This document shows, piece by piece, positions 1 to 12,268 of a stretch of 64,000 bases of DNA; the first letter of the stretch is position 1; every line of letters begins with the position of its first letter. This stretch comes from Dryas octopetala (taxonomy: Eukaryota; Streptophyta; Magnoliopsida; Rosales; Rosaceae): assembly GCA_963921425.1 (NCBI GenBank), contig OY992834.1:6014001-6078000 (forward strand), read 5' to 3'. The notes under the pieces are model-generated. The model did no database searches and had not been told where the DNA came from. It was given only the letters and a program-made list of their open reading frames with translations. Position numbers and translations under genes: made by a program.

Positions 1-2930
1 ACATGTACATATGGCATTGGCCTGCGTAGTGCATAGTGTGATATGAGCCTGTTAATTATTGGTTGGATCGATCTGTTTCGTGCATAGGTTATCTGTTTCG
101 TGCATAGGAAGATATTCACTGTTAATATCTTCCTCAAGTAGTCTGAGGATCTTCATACTTTCTTTTCTATAGTTATTCGAATTCATCTTTTTTTTTTTTG
201 GCCACGAGTTACTTCATATCTTTAACGAGAATGAGAACAGTCAACATGTATTTTTATTGATCAGTTTTCATTTATAATTTTATATATTATTTAGAATTTA
301 GGGTTAGACACTTAAATTTAAGAGTTAAAAGTCATAAGTTTTTAAAAAATAATTCGACACCTTAAAGTAATTAATTACGTAAAAAATGAAACAAAAAAAT
401 TGTGAAAAAAAGTACGAAACCCACACCTTCAATAAATTTACATTGCCGATCAATTGTAGCCCTGCTTTGCACCGCTCCTTGCCGATTAATTTGTCTCTAT
501 TCTTATTTTGCTTCACACATATTTGTACTACTAATAATTAAGTAGTTGATGTAACATTTTAAATCTCTAAAATACCCACTATTACAATGTAATTGAAAAA
601 CCATTCAACAGTTTTAAAATACTGTTCTCTTCAAAAATCCAAACTTTGCTTGACGTACTAGTCTCTTACTCCTAAACCTACAATGGAGACATTGAACAAA
701 AAATCATGTTGTTGTCTTGGTCAAATAATATGATGAAGATGATGATAGTCAAAGCTAGTAGCACCCTATTAAATTAATAGTTAAACGTCCTCATTCCAAG
801 TAGCTATCGATGGACACTAATGGTTATCTAACTTATCCCTATCTTTTAAATTAAATTTGAGGGGTCGGCATTTTGGACGGATGTGACCTCTAAAGAGTAG
901 ATTATCGTAGAACAGAAATAGTAGTACGTCGATATCTAAACCTAGCTATTATCCCTCTTATAAACAGGGAGCATAATAATCTCTTTGATGTGCTACCTTA
1001 TTGTCATTGTTAGTTGTTGCCATATTGACTAAGTGATATCTATAAATTATAAACATTACAATGATGAATGATGACGAATAATGAGGATAGCTCTAGCTCA
1101 TAAAGCCCAGTTGGCAATGAAGTGCATCATGAGCGACAATTCTTTTAATATGTCCGAGGCACCATGCCGAACTCGAATAACAATTATATGAAATTTTTCT
1201 AGGTTTTATCTATTTTCTTAAAGTTCAATGTATTGCATCGAGCAAAGGATTTTTAGAAATAAAAAAAAGGTTTCTCTTTTTGTGTACCAAGGATGCTAAT
1301 AAAGAAGGATAAGAAGTTCGAACTCCAATCTAGGTGTTAATATTCTCAACCACATAAGCTTCGTAAAAAATAAGGTTTCTTTTAAAAGAATTCAAACTAA
1401 TTATTACTTTAGTATTATTTCTCACTATAATATTGAAGAGCTACAAGTTCGAATTCAAATCTTAAAAAAATTGAATTATTTTAATTACAATGACAATAAT
1501 TGCATAGTTTTATTTGGAATATTCACTGAGACATGCATGCAATCTTGTATGTTAGTCAAATGTCGTTTTAATTAATTTTTTTTTTTCCGGAAAATATCAA
1601 ACACCCTTATAAGTTATGACTTTGTTTATAGGCCACTAGCTAGTTGGAAAGTTAGTTTAGTAGTGTCATGGGTTGCAAACATGTGGACATTTTGAGAGAG
1701 TGAGATTTCCAAAAGCAATATGTTGATGTTGGGCAACTTTGTATCGATTGTATCATTGAATATCATTATTCTTTAGAGAGGTTAGGGGGTTTGGTTTGTA
1801 TCGTTGTCAATATCTAAGCCTGCATTTCTCTTGGCCAAAAAAAAAAAAAAAAGCCTGCATTTCTAAGTTATATAGATTATGGGCCATATGGCTTCAATCG
1901 CATGCCTTCTAAAAGACAATTGTGATCTATTTTCTTCAACTTTAACTTTAAGACATGATAATGATATGAGTTTGTCAACCTTCTACAATATAGCATCTAA
2001 CATTTGCTGCTATTACAGTAATTAATTTACAGTGAAATATTATTGGCCAAAAAAAATTGCAGTGAAATTTTGTTTTCTTTCACATAGAAATTAGTATCAT
2101 TTATATAGCTAAATTATTTATAGGCTTATAATTAATAACAGTTTGTTTTGTTTGAGATGGAGCTAACTACGTACATAAGGAGTCGTCAACTCGTCATGTA
2201 TACAAGCATGCATCTAGCTCCACCTCATGAGATGGGTTGAGATGGGTTAGGGTTGGGCTGCACTAACTTAAAACTTATACTTATATTAGAGAAAATATAT
2301 TTTCAGATGGACCGGTTTATAGCGCGTGTAGATCTCTCAATAGATCGATTCTTGCATGTATATAGTTGCTTATAACAATGAGAAAGTGAGTGAATTATTT
2401 ATATTTCAAATAGATTGTTAGTATGTCTGGGATGACATTATATACAACATCTACTTCCTTAATTTAACTTTCAGTTAGATTTATTCTTTCAACCAATTTA
2501 CTCTACTTTTCTACACCCTAACTCTATCTCTTTTTTTCTTCATTCAAATTCTCATTAAATGCATATACATCACTTGCGCATAACCCTTCTAGAATTGAAG
2601 AAATTTTTCCATATGACCTTGAAAAAAACTTATCTATAACAGAGATATGAACTGATTTAGCATCCTATGAGATAAGTTTTATTTTAAAATTGGAGAAAAT
2701 TTTATATAATGAAGTATAAGAGCATATGTGTCATCATATTATTGGGTTGAGATACTAAATTAGCTACAGTCTTATTACATGGAAGTTTCTCTCATGACCT
2801 TAACATCACATGATCGACAATGTGACCGTATCCCAAACCGTATACAAGTTTTCATAGTACCAAACATTTTGGGGCGGCAACCTAGGCCCATTACTTACCC
2901 TTTTCTTTGTTCGTTCCATATCACTAAAAT
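1..2930. other. Intergenic DNA, no gene seen
   Basis: AT-rich plant intergenic sequence with many homopolymer A and T runs. Open frames on both strands are short, lack family motifs and look like chance. I see no tRNA box, transposon end or coding exon here. The right edge runs into the RPL35 promoter. Confidence 0.6.
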
Positions 2931-3130
2931 CCGTGGGCTTTTGTGTGGGCCAGGCAGAGCACAGCGACCAACTGAGATGTAACTGGGCTTCATTAAAATT
3001 GGGCCATAATAGGTCTTGTTATTTTCTAACACCCAAATCAGCATAGCCCAAAATCCTACCCAACATAGTATATCAGGCCTGGCTATATATACATCTCTCC
3101 TAAACCCATGAGCTCTCATAGTTAGGGTTT
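2931..3130 (+). promoter_or_regulatory. RPL35 promoter: site II elements, TATA, telo-box
   Basis: Five site II type motifs are visible: TGGGCT at 2934 and 2984, TGGGCC at 2946 and 3000, and AGCCCA (reverse orientation) at 3045. A TATATATA box lies at 3084-3091. A perfect telo-box (TTAGGGTTT, reverse complement of AAACCCTAA) lies at 3122-3130, followed by a pyrimidine-rich leader. Site II plus telo-box is the established signature of plant ribosomal protein genes, driven by TCP-class factors and telo-box binding proteins in dividing cells. The ATG follows at 3187. Confidence 0.85.
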
Positions 3131-3186
3131 CATTTTCCCGTGAAAGGTGAAAGAGCCGCCGTTGCAGAACACTCAGAGACGCAGCA

Positions 3187-4138
3187 ATGGGTACTTCCAA
3201 ATCCTCTATTTGATTGTCTTTTATACAAAAAAAAATCATCTAATTTGCTAATGTTTGTTGTGGTTTGGAAAATGTTGCAGCGAGAATCAAGGTACACGAG
3301 CTGAGGCAGAAATCAAAGGTCGAGCTTCTGAACCAGCTCAAGGATCTCAAGGCAGAGCTCGCCCTCCTCCGTGTAGCCAAGGTCACCGGTGGAGCACCCA
3401 ACAAGCTCTCCAAAATGTACAAACCAAAACCCTGTTTTTTAATTTTTGTGTTTTTGTATTCTTTGTTTTCCGAAAACAGTGGTAGTTGTTCTTGTTTTTT
3501 ATTTTTCTGTGTTTATGTTTGCAGCAAGGTGGTGCGGTTGTCAATAGCCCAGGTGTTGACGGTGATATCGCAGAAGCAGAAGGCAGCTCTAAGAGAAGTT
3601 TACAAGAACAAGAAGTTTTTACCGCTTGATCTGCGTCCCAAGAAGACCAGGGCCATCCGTCGAAGGCTCACCAAGCACCAGGTACTCATTTTTTGATTGC
3701 TCTTGTTAACATCTGTGAGACTGTCAAATTCAAATGGTTAGCCTTTTCTTTAATGGCACTTGATTCATTTGTTTGTTATAGTTCAGGTAAGACTGTTGCA
3801 CATGAGAAAACTACAGCCACCACAAATTATGGACTATTATAGTATATGTGCATATTTAATTAATCAGTATTGGATTCAAGCAAATTTCAATCAAAAACTA
3901 GAGTTCCCAATTCATTGTTTCTACAGTGGGTTTGTCTGTGTGTGTATTTAGTTTGTCAGCATTGGATCAAGTAAATTTCAGTGAAAAGCTAGAGTGCCCA
4001 GTTCATTGTTTCTGTAGTTGGTTTGTATTTGGGTGTGATTTTGTTATGCTATTGTTTGCACAGGCGTCCTTGAAGACTGAGCGGGAGAAGAAGAAGGAGA
4101 TGTATTATCCCTTGAGGAAGTATGCCATCAAGGCATAG
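3187..4138 (+). CDS. RPL35: 60S ribosomal protein L35 (uL29), four exons
   Basis: Component of the large cytosolic ribosomal subunit, sited near the peptide exit tunnel (family knowledge). Exons are 3187-3190, 3281-3416, 3525-3681 and 4064-4138. All introns are GT..AG, and splicing gives 123 codons plus TAG, the usual eukaryotic L35 length. The first exon holds only ATG and one base, so the conserved [14 protein letters not shown] start is formed across intron 1. Other signatures are [22 protein letters not shown], split here as LNQLKDLK and [14 protein letters not shown], then [38 protein letters not shown] and the terminal [12 protein letters not shown]. The gene looks fully functional. Parts of its 3' flank are duplicated elsewhere in the window (9.9, 15.0 and 38.9 kb), but the coding exons are not. 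Confidence 0.96.
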
Positions 4139-4159
4139 GAGGTTGGATTGGTTATGTTA

Positions 4160-5460
4160 GCTTATCTTATTACCTTTCTGTAATAGAACCCTCTGATCAC
4201 AAGTTTTGGCTTTAAATTTGATTATGTTATTAGACTTGAGTTTGTGGTGTTTACTTAGTACTTCTTTAGGTTGGGGGCATGTCTCACCCAAACCGAATTG
4301 ATTTTGTTTTGGGTGCAATCATAGTTAAGATTTCTGTTCAGTTTTGATAAATTCCTTGAGCTATATTCTCTTATTTTGCTTAAAATCCTAAAGCATTTGG
4401 TCTTTTTTTGTTTTTACATTGATATTGGTTTTTGTAATCTTTTTAAGAACACTACGCTGTCTGCTTGTTTTCTTTTGGGTTTATTTGGCATCAGAGTGTT
4501 CCAATGGGATACGTCTTTGGTCCATTGTTGGACCTGAACTAAATCTCTTCTAGTCAATGGTTAATTAATTCTAAAGTAATTCCAATGCTGTTTTTATATT
4601 AGGTTAGTTTGTATTATCTTTAGTTTAGTACGTTCTTTTTTGTGTTGAAATTATTATAAGTTTGACAAATGCTTCAAGCATAGCTTAGTTTTTGTAGATA
4701 GCATGATTACTAAGGACTGGTGTCTAGTGATGAAATTGCAGATTCTATCTAAGTTCAAGTTGTAAATTACCGAGAGAAGTGTAGGGTTATGGTCTGATCT
4801 TAAATTCGGTAATTATTTTAGTTCTGATAAAAGTTCTTGGTTTTTCATAGTATCTCTCCTCCCTTCTCTCTCTTTACTTGGTTATGTAATTCTAGTGTCG
4901 GAAACAACTAATGTTATTGTATCAAAGCCTAAGCATATAAACTTGGCTCTTGCTCTCTGCTGCTGTTAAGAAATTTGGCCTAGCAGCCAATGGCCTTGGT
5001 TTTGAACTTTTTAAGGGAGAGGAATATTCACAAGTTTAGAAATGAATATCTCTCCCCCTGGCTATTGCTCTTTTCAGGCCATTTTTACCATCAGATGTTG
5101 GTACATGGATTGTCCCCAGCTCTGTTATCCAACAGTTTGACACCCCTGAGACTTAGCTTGCTGCTTTGTATGCCTTCCCCCGACAGTTTTTTCGGTTTCT
5201 GGGGTTCTTGTTTCTTTGGGCTTATAATCTTGTGGGATTTCTGTTAGGCTTTGTCTTGTGTTGGGTTTGGATTTTGGGTGGGTGTGTTCCTTTAATCCAT
5301 TCTGATCAAGATTATTTACCTAAAGAAAGAACCTTGCCAAACAGACGCCTCGAGGAAGATGTGCGACCCCAAAAAATAATTGCTAATTGTCAATGATAGC
5401 ATCTTAATTTAAAAGAACGCAAGCTTGTCAAAGAAGATTGACATATATCTCTATGAACTT
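4160..5460 (+). repeat. RPL35 3' flank, source copy of a duplicated segment
   Basis: Holds the RPL35 3' UTR, then a stretch that recurs in degenerate form near 9860-10300, 15050-15700 and 38920-39500. Shared landmarks are the AATTGATTTTG..GCAATCATAGTTAAGATTT stretch, the TTAGGTTAGTTTGTAT stretch, and a T/G-rich tail around 5190-5290 with GGGCTTATAATC and GGCTTTGTCTTGTGTTGGG. The tail resembles the 3' end of a plant LINE or RNase H type retroelement, but no reverse transcriptase motif survives. Open frames at 4990-5396 have no family signature and are probably not genes. Confidence 0.6.
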
Positions 5461-7243
5461 GATTTGTTTAACGTCTTGCTTTTTGAAACCCACAATTTCA
5501 TAGCTTTTAATTTTTTTTCGGTTGGTCGAGTCTTAAATCTTGACTCGTTACTCAATCCATTTTCACAATTCCACAGTCAGCTAGTTTATAACTAATCTCC
5601 AAGAACTAATTTATTTTTTTATTTGGGCGAACATTTCCAAGAACTATATTCCTTGCTTCCCAAGTCAAAGGATTTGGTGTTATTTTCCCCCATAACCTTT
5701 CCTTGCTTACGTTTTTTAATATTCACAATTCCACATGCTGGATTTTGCCTTCCATAAAATTTATGTTTTCCTAAACAATTAACAAATAGTGAAATTGGTC
5801 ATTCAATGACAACGCTTTTTTCCTTTAATGACCTGGACCTGTCATCCTTTTATTTTGGAATTAGTCCAATAAATATCTGATATTAGGTAGTTTGAGTTGT
5901 TTATTAAATCAGTTTTCAATCTTTTTCATCTACAAGACTTTAACCTTCTTATTTTTTTGTTTGACCGTATGTGTAGCCACACTCTGACACTCATATATTC
6001 ATAACCCTTATATTTGTGATTCATGATTAAATTGAGATGTGTAAAAATTAAAATTAAACTAACATGTGTACTGAAAAAAAATTCAAATAATCCAAATCCT
6101 TGTTACTATTATTGAACTTCTGTGGAGCCAAGCTTCATAATACTCTCACAAGCAACTTGACTGATTCGCAACCATAGAATTAGTCTACTCCTTGTAATTA
6201 AGTATATCTAGTTACAATATAAATTCAAATAGTCAACCATATATGACATTTAAAATAGCAACCACTTTTGACATTTTCTTCTCTTCGACTTGTTCATTAC
6301 TTGAGATTCAGGGGTTGATCAGCAACATATCACGGTCTACTCTTTCTGGTGCTCCATATTTATTTTCGTTGGTTGTTCGAACATCTAATGCCTGCTTGAA
6401 CCTTGAACACTACCTACTATTTCAAGATTCGAATTGTTATAAAATCAAAAGACATAATACCTTTTCGTACTTCTAACCGTTAAATTTTGTATTTATATAG
6501 ATATGTATATAGCCCCATTCAATAATAGAAACAGTACACATTGTTATTATTTTGAGTTCGACCGACATTGAACTAAAACATTAACAAATATTAAGCAACA
6601 ATGTACAAACAACAATATTAAGCATCATCATCAAATATTATTTTTGTTAATTAGCATTCTTCTTCGGTTCATATTAGAAGACCACGAAGGTAGGAGACAG
6701 CTTTGCCATCCAAGCTTATGTACAAACAATGTTGTCTTAGAGTTTATAATTAGCAGTATAATTTTAGATATAATTAAGCACAATATTAACATATAAAATC
6801 CATTACTAATAATTAATAGACTTTGTTGTTGTTTTCTTTTTAATGCTACTTGCTAGCTAGTAGACAATCAGCATCAGTTAATCCGCTTGGTGCTAAATCT
6901 TTATTGCTCAATTCATAAAAAATCTAAAATGATTGTGACAACCGAGAGTCTGATGAGACTACGAGTTTTTTGATAATTTTGAATGAAACAATGCAAAAAC
7001 TTCTTGACCAAGCCAAAGAATGAAATAGATCTTCCCTGACCAATTAATTTTGATAATTAACTGATAAGCAAGCTTAATTAATATTTCTCATTCCTAGTGT
7101 TAATGAATTTCTAAATAAAACATTATACCAGATCAACATAATCAGTCAAAATCCACCTTCCTCAAATGGGAACTAACAGCTCTCCTGTATAGAACCTCTC
7201 CAAAACCATAAAACCATAACCATGAAAAATAAGTGGTAAGCAC

Positions 7244-7246
<3 letters not shown>
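5461..7246. other. Upstream region of EXO70H-1, no gene
   Basis: AT-rich and non-coding. Around 6080-6360 it aligns by eye with 17.7-17.9 kb and 41.7-41.8 kb (for example CTACTCTTTCTGGTGCTCCA at 6338 and again near 41.76 kb). It is therefore the block A copy of the EXO70H upstream region. I saw no complete transposon here. Confidence 0.5.

Positions 7247-7306
<60 letters not shown>
7247..7306 (+). repeat. (CT)n microsatellite in EXO70H-1 leader
   Basis: About 60 bp of nearly pure CT dinucleotide ends 113 bp before the EXO70H-1 ATG. It probably lies in the 5' leader or core promoter. Polypyrimidine tracts of this sort are common near plant transcription starts. The EXO70H-2 leader lacks this long tract. 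Confidence 0.9.
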
Positions 7307-7311
<5 letters not shown>

Positions 7312-7418
7312 AAAAATCAAAGAGAGAATTAGAGCCTCATCTTTAAGCTTCCAGTTGAACTCTTCTACCCCACCTCCATTTTAAGAGTTTCACAGTTCAC
7401 ACCCTTGGAGGCTCAAAT

Positions 7419-9296
7419 ATGTTAGTTTCAAAGACCCCAAAGAGTAGTGCTACTACACTCACACCAAGAAAAGGAATGTTAAGCCTCTTCTTCTCATCTA
7501 CCAAAACTCTATCTTCTTCCTCTTATTCACTTTCAAGCTCTTGCACTGGTCCAACTCCTATCTCGACCTACTCTCTATCAATGATGGAAGAAAACATAGA
7601 AAATGCGGAATCCATCATCACCAAATGGGATCCAAATTCCTCCTCATACACCAAATGCACATCCATCTTCCAGCATAGCAGAAAAGAAGCCAAAGAGCTT
7701 CTCAAATCCGTAAAGGACTTGCGTATTGCTATGGATACTCTAGTTGGTGAAAGGTCCAAATCCAGAAAGCTTGTACTTGCTCAAAAGCTAATGCAAACAG
7801 CCATGAAAAGGCTTGAAAAAGAGTTTTACCTGATATTGTCTGCAAACAATGATCACCTTGGCCCAGAATCAGTTTCAAGTCGATCCTCAGGCAGATCAGG
7901 CAAACTTGATGATGACGAGGAGGCTGGAGAAGAAGATGAGTTGGAAATTGTTGGTGAGTCAAGTACAGAGGTTGAGAGAGTCTCTGCACTCGCCATGTCA
8001 GATTTGAAGTCAATAGCTGATTGCATGATCAGTTCTGGCTATGGTCAAGAGTGCGTAAAGATATACAAACTTAGCCGAAAGTCAATAGTGGATGAGGGAT
8101 TGTACCACCTCGGAATCCGACAGTTCAAAGCTTCTCAAATTCAGAAAATGGATTCGGAAGCACTAGAATATATAATCAAGAACTGGATTCAGGCAGTAAA
8201 GATTGCTGTAAAAACACTATTTCAAGGGGAGAAAATTCTATGTGATCATGTGTTTTCAGCATCTGAGAAATTCAGAGAGTCATGCTTCTATGAGATAATC
8301 AAAGAAGGAGCAACCAACCTGTTCAGATTTCTTGAACTTATTGTGAAGAACAAGAAAGCCCCAGAAAGAATTTTATGGCTAATGGAACCCTATGAAGCAG
8401 TCTCTGATCTTTGGCTGGAGATTGAATCAATATTCAACTCTGAATCAACCTCAGCTATAAAACTACAAGTTCTTTCATCATGGCTCAAACTTTCAGATTC
8501 TGTCCGACCTATGCTTTCGGATTTCGAATCAACCATTCTAAAGGACTCCTCAAAAATTCTAATCTTTGGGGGTGGGATTCACCCACTGACCCAAGCAGTG
8601 ATGAACTATGTATCTTCACTAGCAGATTACAATGGAATTCTCTCTGATATTCTTGCTGACTATCCACCACCAGGGAATTCACCATCACAAGAAACTTACT
8701 TCAAGAGCCCAGTTTCAGATGATGGTTCAACTCCAGCAGCTTCACTCCACTTAGCTTGGCTCATTTTAGTTCTTTTGTGCAAGCTTGACAGCAAAGCTGA
8801 GCGTTACAAAGATGTGGCTTTGTCATATCTCTTCCTTGCCAACAATCTTCACTTCATTGTTGAGAAGGTGCAAGATACACCCAACTTGAAACTGCTCCTG
8901 GGTGAAGAGTGGGCGTCTCAACATATGAAGAAGGTTAAACTATATGCTTCATACTACGAATCCTCCGCTTGGACAAAGGTGTTGTCATCATTACCAGAGA
9001 AGCCATTAGAAATATCTCCTGACATGGCAAAGGAGTGCTTTAGGAGGTTCAACACAGCTTTTGAAGAGGCATATAGGAAACAGACATCGTGGATTGTAGA
9101 GGATGGGAAGTTGAGGGATGACTTGAAGGTGTCAATAGCACAAAAACTTGTACCATCATATCAAGAATTTTACGACACATACTTCACAATGCTGAGTGGG
9201 CAGAAAAATTTGGAGTTGTTTGTAAGATTTTCACCAGATGACCTGGGGAATTACTTGTCAGATTTGTTCCATGGGACTTCCACCTCAGTACGTTAG
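7419..9296 (+). CDS. EXO70H: Exocyst subunit EXO70, H clade (copy 1)
   Basis: EXO70 proteins bind plasma-membrane phosphoinositides and tether secretory vesicles as part of the exocyst. This is a single-exon 625-residue frame, typical in being intronless and near 600-650 residues. The N-terminal MEENIENAESIITKWDP and the serine-rich linker PESVSSRSSGRSG, followed by an acidic run, are typical of the EXO70H1/H2 group. The helical EXO70 domain covers roughly residues 230-610 and includes GEKILCDHVF, ESCFYEIIKEGA, ADYNGILSDILADYPPP, a hydrophobic LAWLILVLLCKLD, and the terminal RFSPDDLGNYLSDLFHG. The ATG at 7419 is chosen because the same leader context (GGCTCAAATATG) precedes copy 2. H-clade members have been linked to immunity and specialised secretion, so the exact role here is open. 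Copy 2 lies 37 kb downstream. Confidence 0.93.
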   Translation: MLVSKTPKSSATTLTPRKGMLSLFFSSTKTLSSSSYSLSSSCTGPTPISTYSLSMMEENIENAESIITKWDPNSSSYTKCTSIFQHSRKEAKELLKSVKDLRIAMDTLVGERSKSRKLVLAQKLMQTAMKRLEKEFYLILSANNDHLGPESVSSRSSGRSGKLDDDEEAGEEDELEIVGESSTEVERVSALAMSDLKSIADCMISSGYGQECVKIYKLSRKSIVDEGLYHLGIRQFKASQIQKMDSEALEYIIKNWIQAVKIAVKTLFQGEKILCDHVFSASEKFRESCFYEIIKEGATNLFRFLELIVKNKKAPERILWLMEPYEAVSDLWLEIESIFNSESTSAIKLQVLSSWLKLSDSVRPMLSDFESTILKDSSKILIFGGGIHPLTQAVMNYVSSLADYNGILSDILADYPPPGNSPSQETYFKSPVSDDGSTPAASLHLAWLILVLLCKLDSKAERYKDVALSYLFLANNLHFIVEKVQDTPNLKLLLGEEWASQHMKKVKLYASYYESSAWTKVLSSLPEKPLEISPDMAKECFRRFNTAFEEAYRKQTSWIVEDGKLRDDLKVSIAQKLVPSYQEFYDTYFTMLSGQKNLELFVRFSPDDLGNYLSDLFHGTSTSVR

Positions 9297-10907
9297 TTCT
9301 ACAGCATCATCTACATTGTTGCCTTCGCGGATATGCATCCCCCTCTAAACTGATGTAATGCTATATATTACAATACAAACTGTACTCTTTTGATGACTGG
9401 TGCGCGCATAAAATAGTGTGAGAATAAGAACTGGCAACTTTCTCAAGCTTCAAGTTATTTGTATGATTAGAATATAGAGAAACATCCAGTCAAGTATGTA
9501 AAAATGAATGACTATCATTTGACAATTAATGCTTTTCTTTCAAATTCACTTAGTAAATGCCACCCTGTTGCATGCTTCAGATCAACTTGGAAGTTCACCA
9601 AACTTAATTTAAACTGAATTAATGACGATCATATAAAAGATGTCTATGTGATAATATTAAATAAAACTGATGAGGTTATGTTAACACAAAGTCAAACAAT
9701 TGCAAATTATAAAGGTGTTATAAACCTGCATTATTATTAATAAGAAGCAAAAACAAATGCATCAATTTGGAGTATGGAATCCAGCCAATTTGGTCCCTCC
9801 TCCAGCCATGTGAGACACACCAAACTTGGCTGTTTTCAGTGTCATCAGTTTCACCATCAGATGTTGGCTAAGTTTAGTACTGATTGTCCCCAGCTTGGCT
9901 GTCCAGAAGTGGAACATCTCTGAGACTCTGAGACTTTAGTGCTTGCAGCATTGTATGTCTACCTGACCGTTTTTTCTGTTTCCCTGGTTTTTGTTTATTT
10001 GGGTGCTTAGGCCTTACAGTCTCTTTGTGGGTTTCTGTTAGGCTTTGTCTTTGTGTTGGGCTTATTTTGGGCCTTTTGGATGTTGGGTGGGGGTGGTCCA
10101 CATTATTTCTTGTTCCTTCCTGTTCCTTCCCTAAAAAAGAAAACCTTCGGGTCTGACTAACATAAGCGTTGAACCATGGTGCCTCCTTCCCATTGGTTAT
10201 CGATGATCAACCTAAATGAAGAAGAACACAAGATTTCTAAGCACATTGACATGTATATATATGAACTATTTGATCGAATTAATACTAGAGAATTAGAAAC
10301 AACCCCAATATTTTTATTATCAAATTAATCTGACAGTGATGTTGTATTTATTGATTCATATTGGATTTATAAGCCTAGCTAGGCATATGAGACATTTTCA
10401 AATCCAATTCAAATTACCATCCAGTCTACTTTCAAAAGGGTACAATACAAACGACTGAACGAGTTGAACCAAGTTGAGCATCATGCCATCATGGTACTCA
10501 CTTCTCAGGTTTCATTCGACTTAAGGGTGTGTATGTCAAGCCTGAGCAAGTTGGCAAGTTGCAGATATGCATTATCACTCCCTCTAATTTGAGTGGGGAA
10601 GCTAGCTCCGACCATTTATGCTTTACACTCCGTACGTCATGGACTCATGCGTTGCTTTCCTATTGAATGGTTGCCCACTGCCTACCTATAATCTTAATGA
10701 ACACCAACTATTTGTAGTTATATTTCCTTTTCATTAATGATTATAATTAAGCATCATTATTTCATCTTCATCTATTAATAAGAGATTGATGGGTGCAGGG
10801 TACCAAACAAAGATCACAATTGTTGAAGTTTTGCATGCAACTCATTTTACACTTCATATTTCTAAGTTGTAACCCTCTCTCTGTCTCTCTCTGAGCTAGC
10901 TAAGGCC
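9297..10907. other. Intergenic: remnants of pectate lyase tail and RPL35 flank, KCS upstream
   Basis: No gene. 9297-9540 is EXO70H 3' flank, also seen after copy 2. About 9735-9850 resembles the sequence inside the pectate lyase first intron near 48.6 kb, with a decayed RNase H-like reading (NQAAHAAAKFGVSHMAGG in the better copy). About 9860-10300 is a degenerate copy of the RPL35 3' flank at 5.1-5.45 kb. 10430-10900 is the KCS upstream region shared with 27.3-28.17 kb and 54.8-55.17 kb. The mosaic shows that at least one block join lies between EXO70H-1 and the KCS pseudogene. Confidence 0.6.
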
Positions 10908-12227
10908 ATGGAGGTGTTCACGGCAATGTGTCTACTGGCTCTTTTCTTTGCTTTCTCCCGCCTCTGCAAGTGGGTTCTCAAAAGGAGAGACCAGTCCTGC
11001 TATCTGCTGGCCTATGAGTGCTACAAGGCCACAGAAGGTTCCTCCTAAAAACCATGGTCAATTCGGGTATTGGTGAAGAAACTTCTTGCCCAAGAAACAT
11101 CATTGAAGGCAGAGAAAATTGTTCGACCTTAGCAGATGCATTTTCGGAGATGGATGATATCATCTTCGACACGCTTGACAACCTTTTCACGAGGACTAAA
11201 GCAATTATTTCTCCGTCACAAATCGACATTCTTGTGGTGAATGTGTCCATGTTCTCCCCTGCACCCTCTCTAACAGCTCGGATAGTAAACCGCTACAAGA
11301 TGAGGCAGGACATCAAGACCTTCAACCTCTCCGGAATGGGCTGCAGTGCGAGCCTGATTTCCATTGATGTGGTGCAGAACTTGTTCAAAACCTACAAGAA
11401 TGCAAATGCCATTGTTGTGAGCACGGAATCCATGGGTCCCAACTGGTACTGTGGCAAAGAAAAGTCCATGTGTTCACCGTCTCTTTCGCACGGGAGGGTG
11501 TTCGATGCTGTTCACAAACAACAGAGGCCTACAGCACGAGGCCATGTTGAAATTGAAGTGTTTGGTACGAACCCATATTGGCTCGAAAGAGGAGGCTTAT
11601 GAATGTTGCATACAGCTAGAAGATGAGAAGGGATATCTGGGTTTTCGCCTTACCAAATACCTCGTAAAAGCAGCAACTCTGGCTTTCACTACGAACCTCC
11701 GAGTTCTGGTCCCAAAAGTGCTTCCACTGAGAGAAATACTTAGGTACCTGGTGGGCTCTAGGCTTCAGAACAGAAGTGGGTTGAATCTCAAGGCTGGAAT
11801 AGAGCACTTCTGTATTCACCCTGGTGGAAGAGCAATCATAGATGGGATTGGTAATTAAGAGCCTATTGCTAAGTGAATATGATCTTGAGCCATCTAGAAT
11901 GGCACTTCACAGATTTGGCAACACATCAGCTGCTGGCGTTTGGTATGCTTTGGGGTACATGGAGGCCAAAAGGAGACTTAGGAAGGGCGATACGATTCTG
12001 ATGAGTGGCTTTGGAGCTGGTTTTAAGTGCAGCAACGTTGTTTGGGAGGTACTGAAGGACTTGGATGATGCCAATGTTTGGAAAGAGTGCATAGATTGTT
12101 ACCCTCCTAATACACTAGTCAATCCTTTCATGGAGAAGTTTAGTTGGATCAATGATGAGTATCTAAGCTTTGTTAGGCTTGATGATGTACTACAATTAAT
12201 GAGCTCAGCACTAAATGGAATGGGCTG
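10908..12227 (+). pseudogene. 3-ketoacyl-CoA synthase pseudogene (KCS-1)
   Basis: Near-identical by eye to the intact KCS at 28170, with the same upstream and downstream sequence, but clearly broken. About 73 bp is missing just after the CYKATE codons near 11036; this shifts the frame and gives a TAA within four codons. At about 11468 five bases are lost in the stretch coding SMMLTNCLF, which returns the original frame. At about 11855 four extra bases create TAA right after the GIG codons. A further 3-bp loss lies near 12194. The catalytic Cys region (NLSGMGCSAS) and GNTSAAG region are still readable in fragments. It shares an in-frame 33-bp deletion (after NRSG) with KCS-2, so the two descend from one deleted ancestor. 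No functional product is expected. Confidence 0.93.
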
Positions 12228-12240
12228 AGGGGTCAGTACG

Positions 12241-12268
12241 TACATTATGAATATACATTCATAATGTA
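12241..12268 (+). repeat. Perfect 12-bp inverted repeat after KCS-1
   Basis: TACATTATGAAT and its exact reverse complement are separated by the 4-nt loop ATAC, 13 bp after the pseudogene stop. The same hairpin follows KCS-2 at 29580-29607. It would form a strong 3' UTR stem-loop in RNA, or could be a tiny palindromic insertion. Confidence 0.85.

Noticed and set aside
2895-3422. Antisense frames over RPL35
   Set aside because: They oppose verified exons and promoter motifs and show no family signature.
10978-11250. Minus-strand frames repeated opposite KCS-1, KCS-2 and KCS-4
   Set aside because: The same antisense frame appears under every KCS copy and is a by-product of sense-strand codon use.
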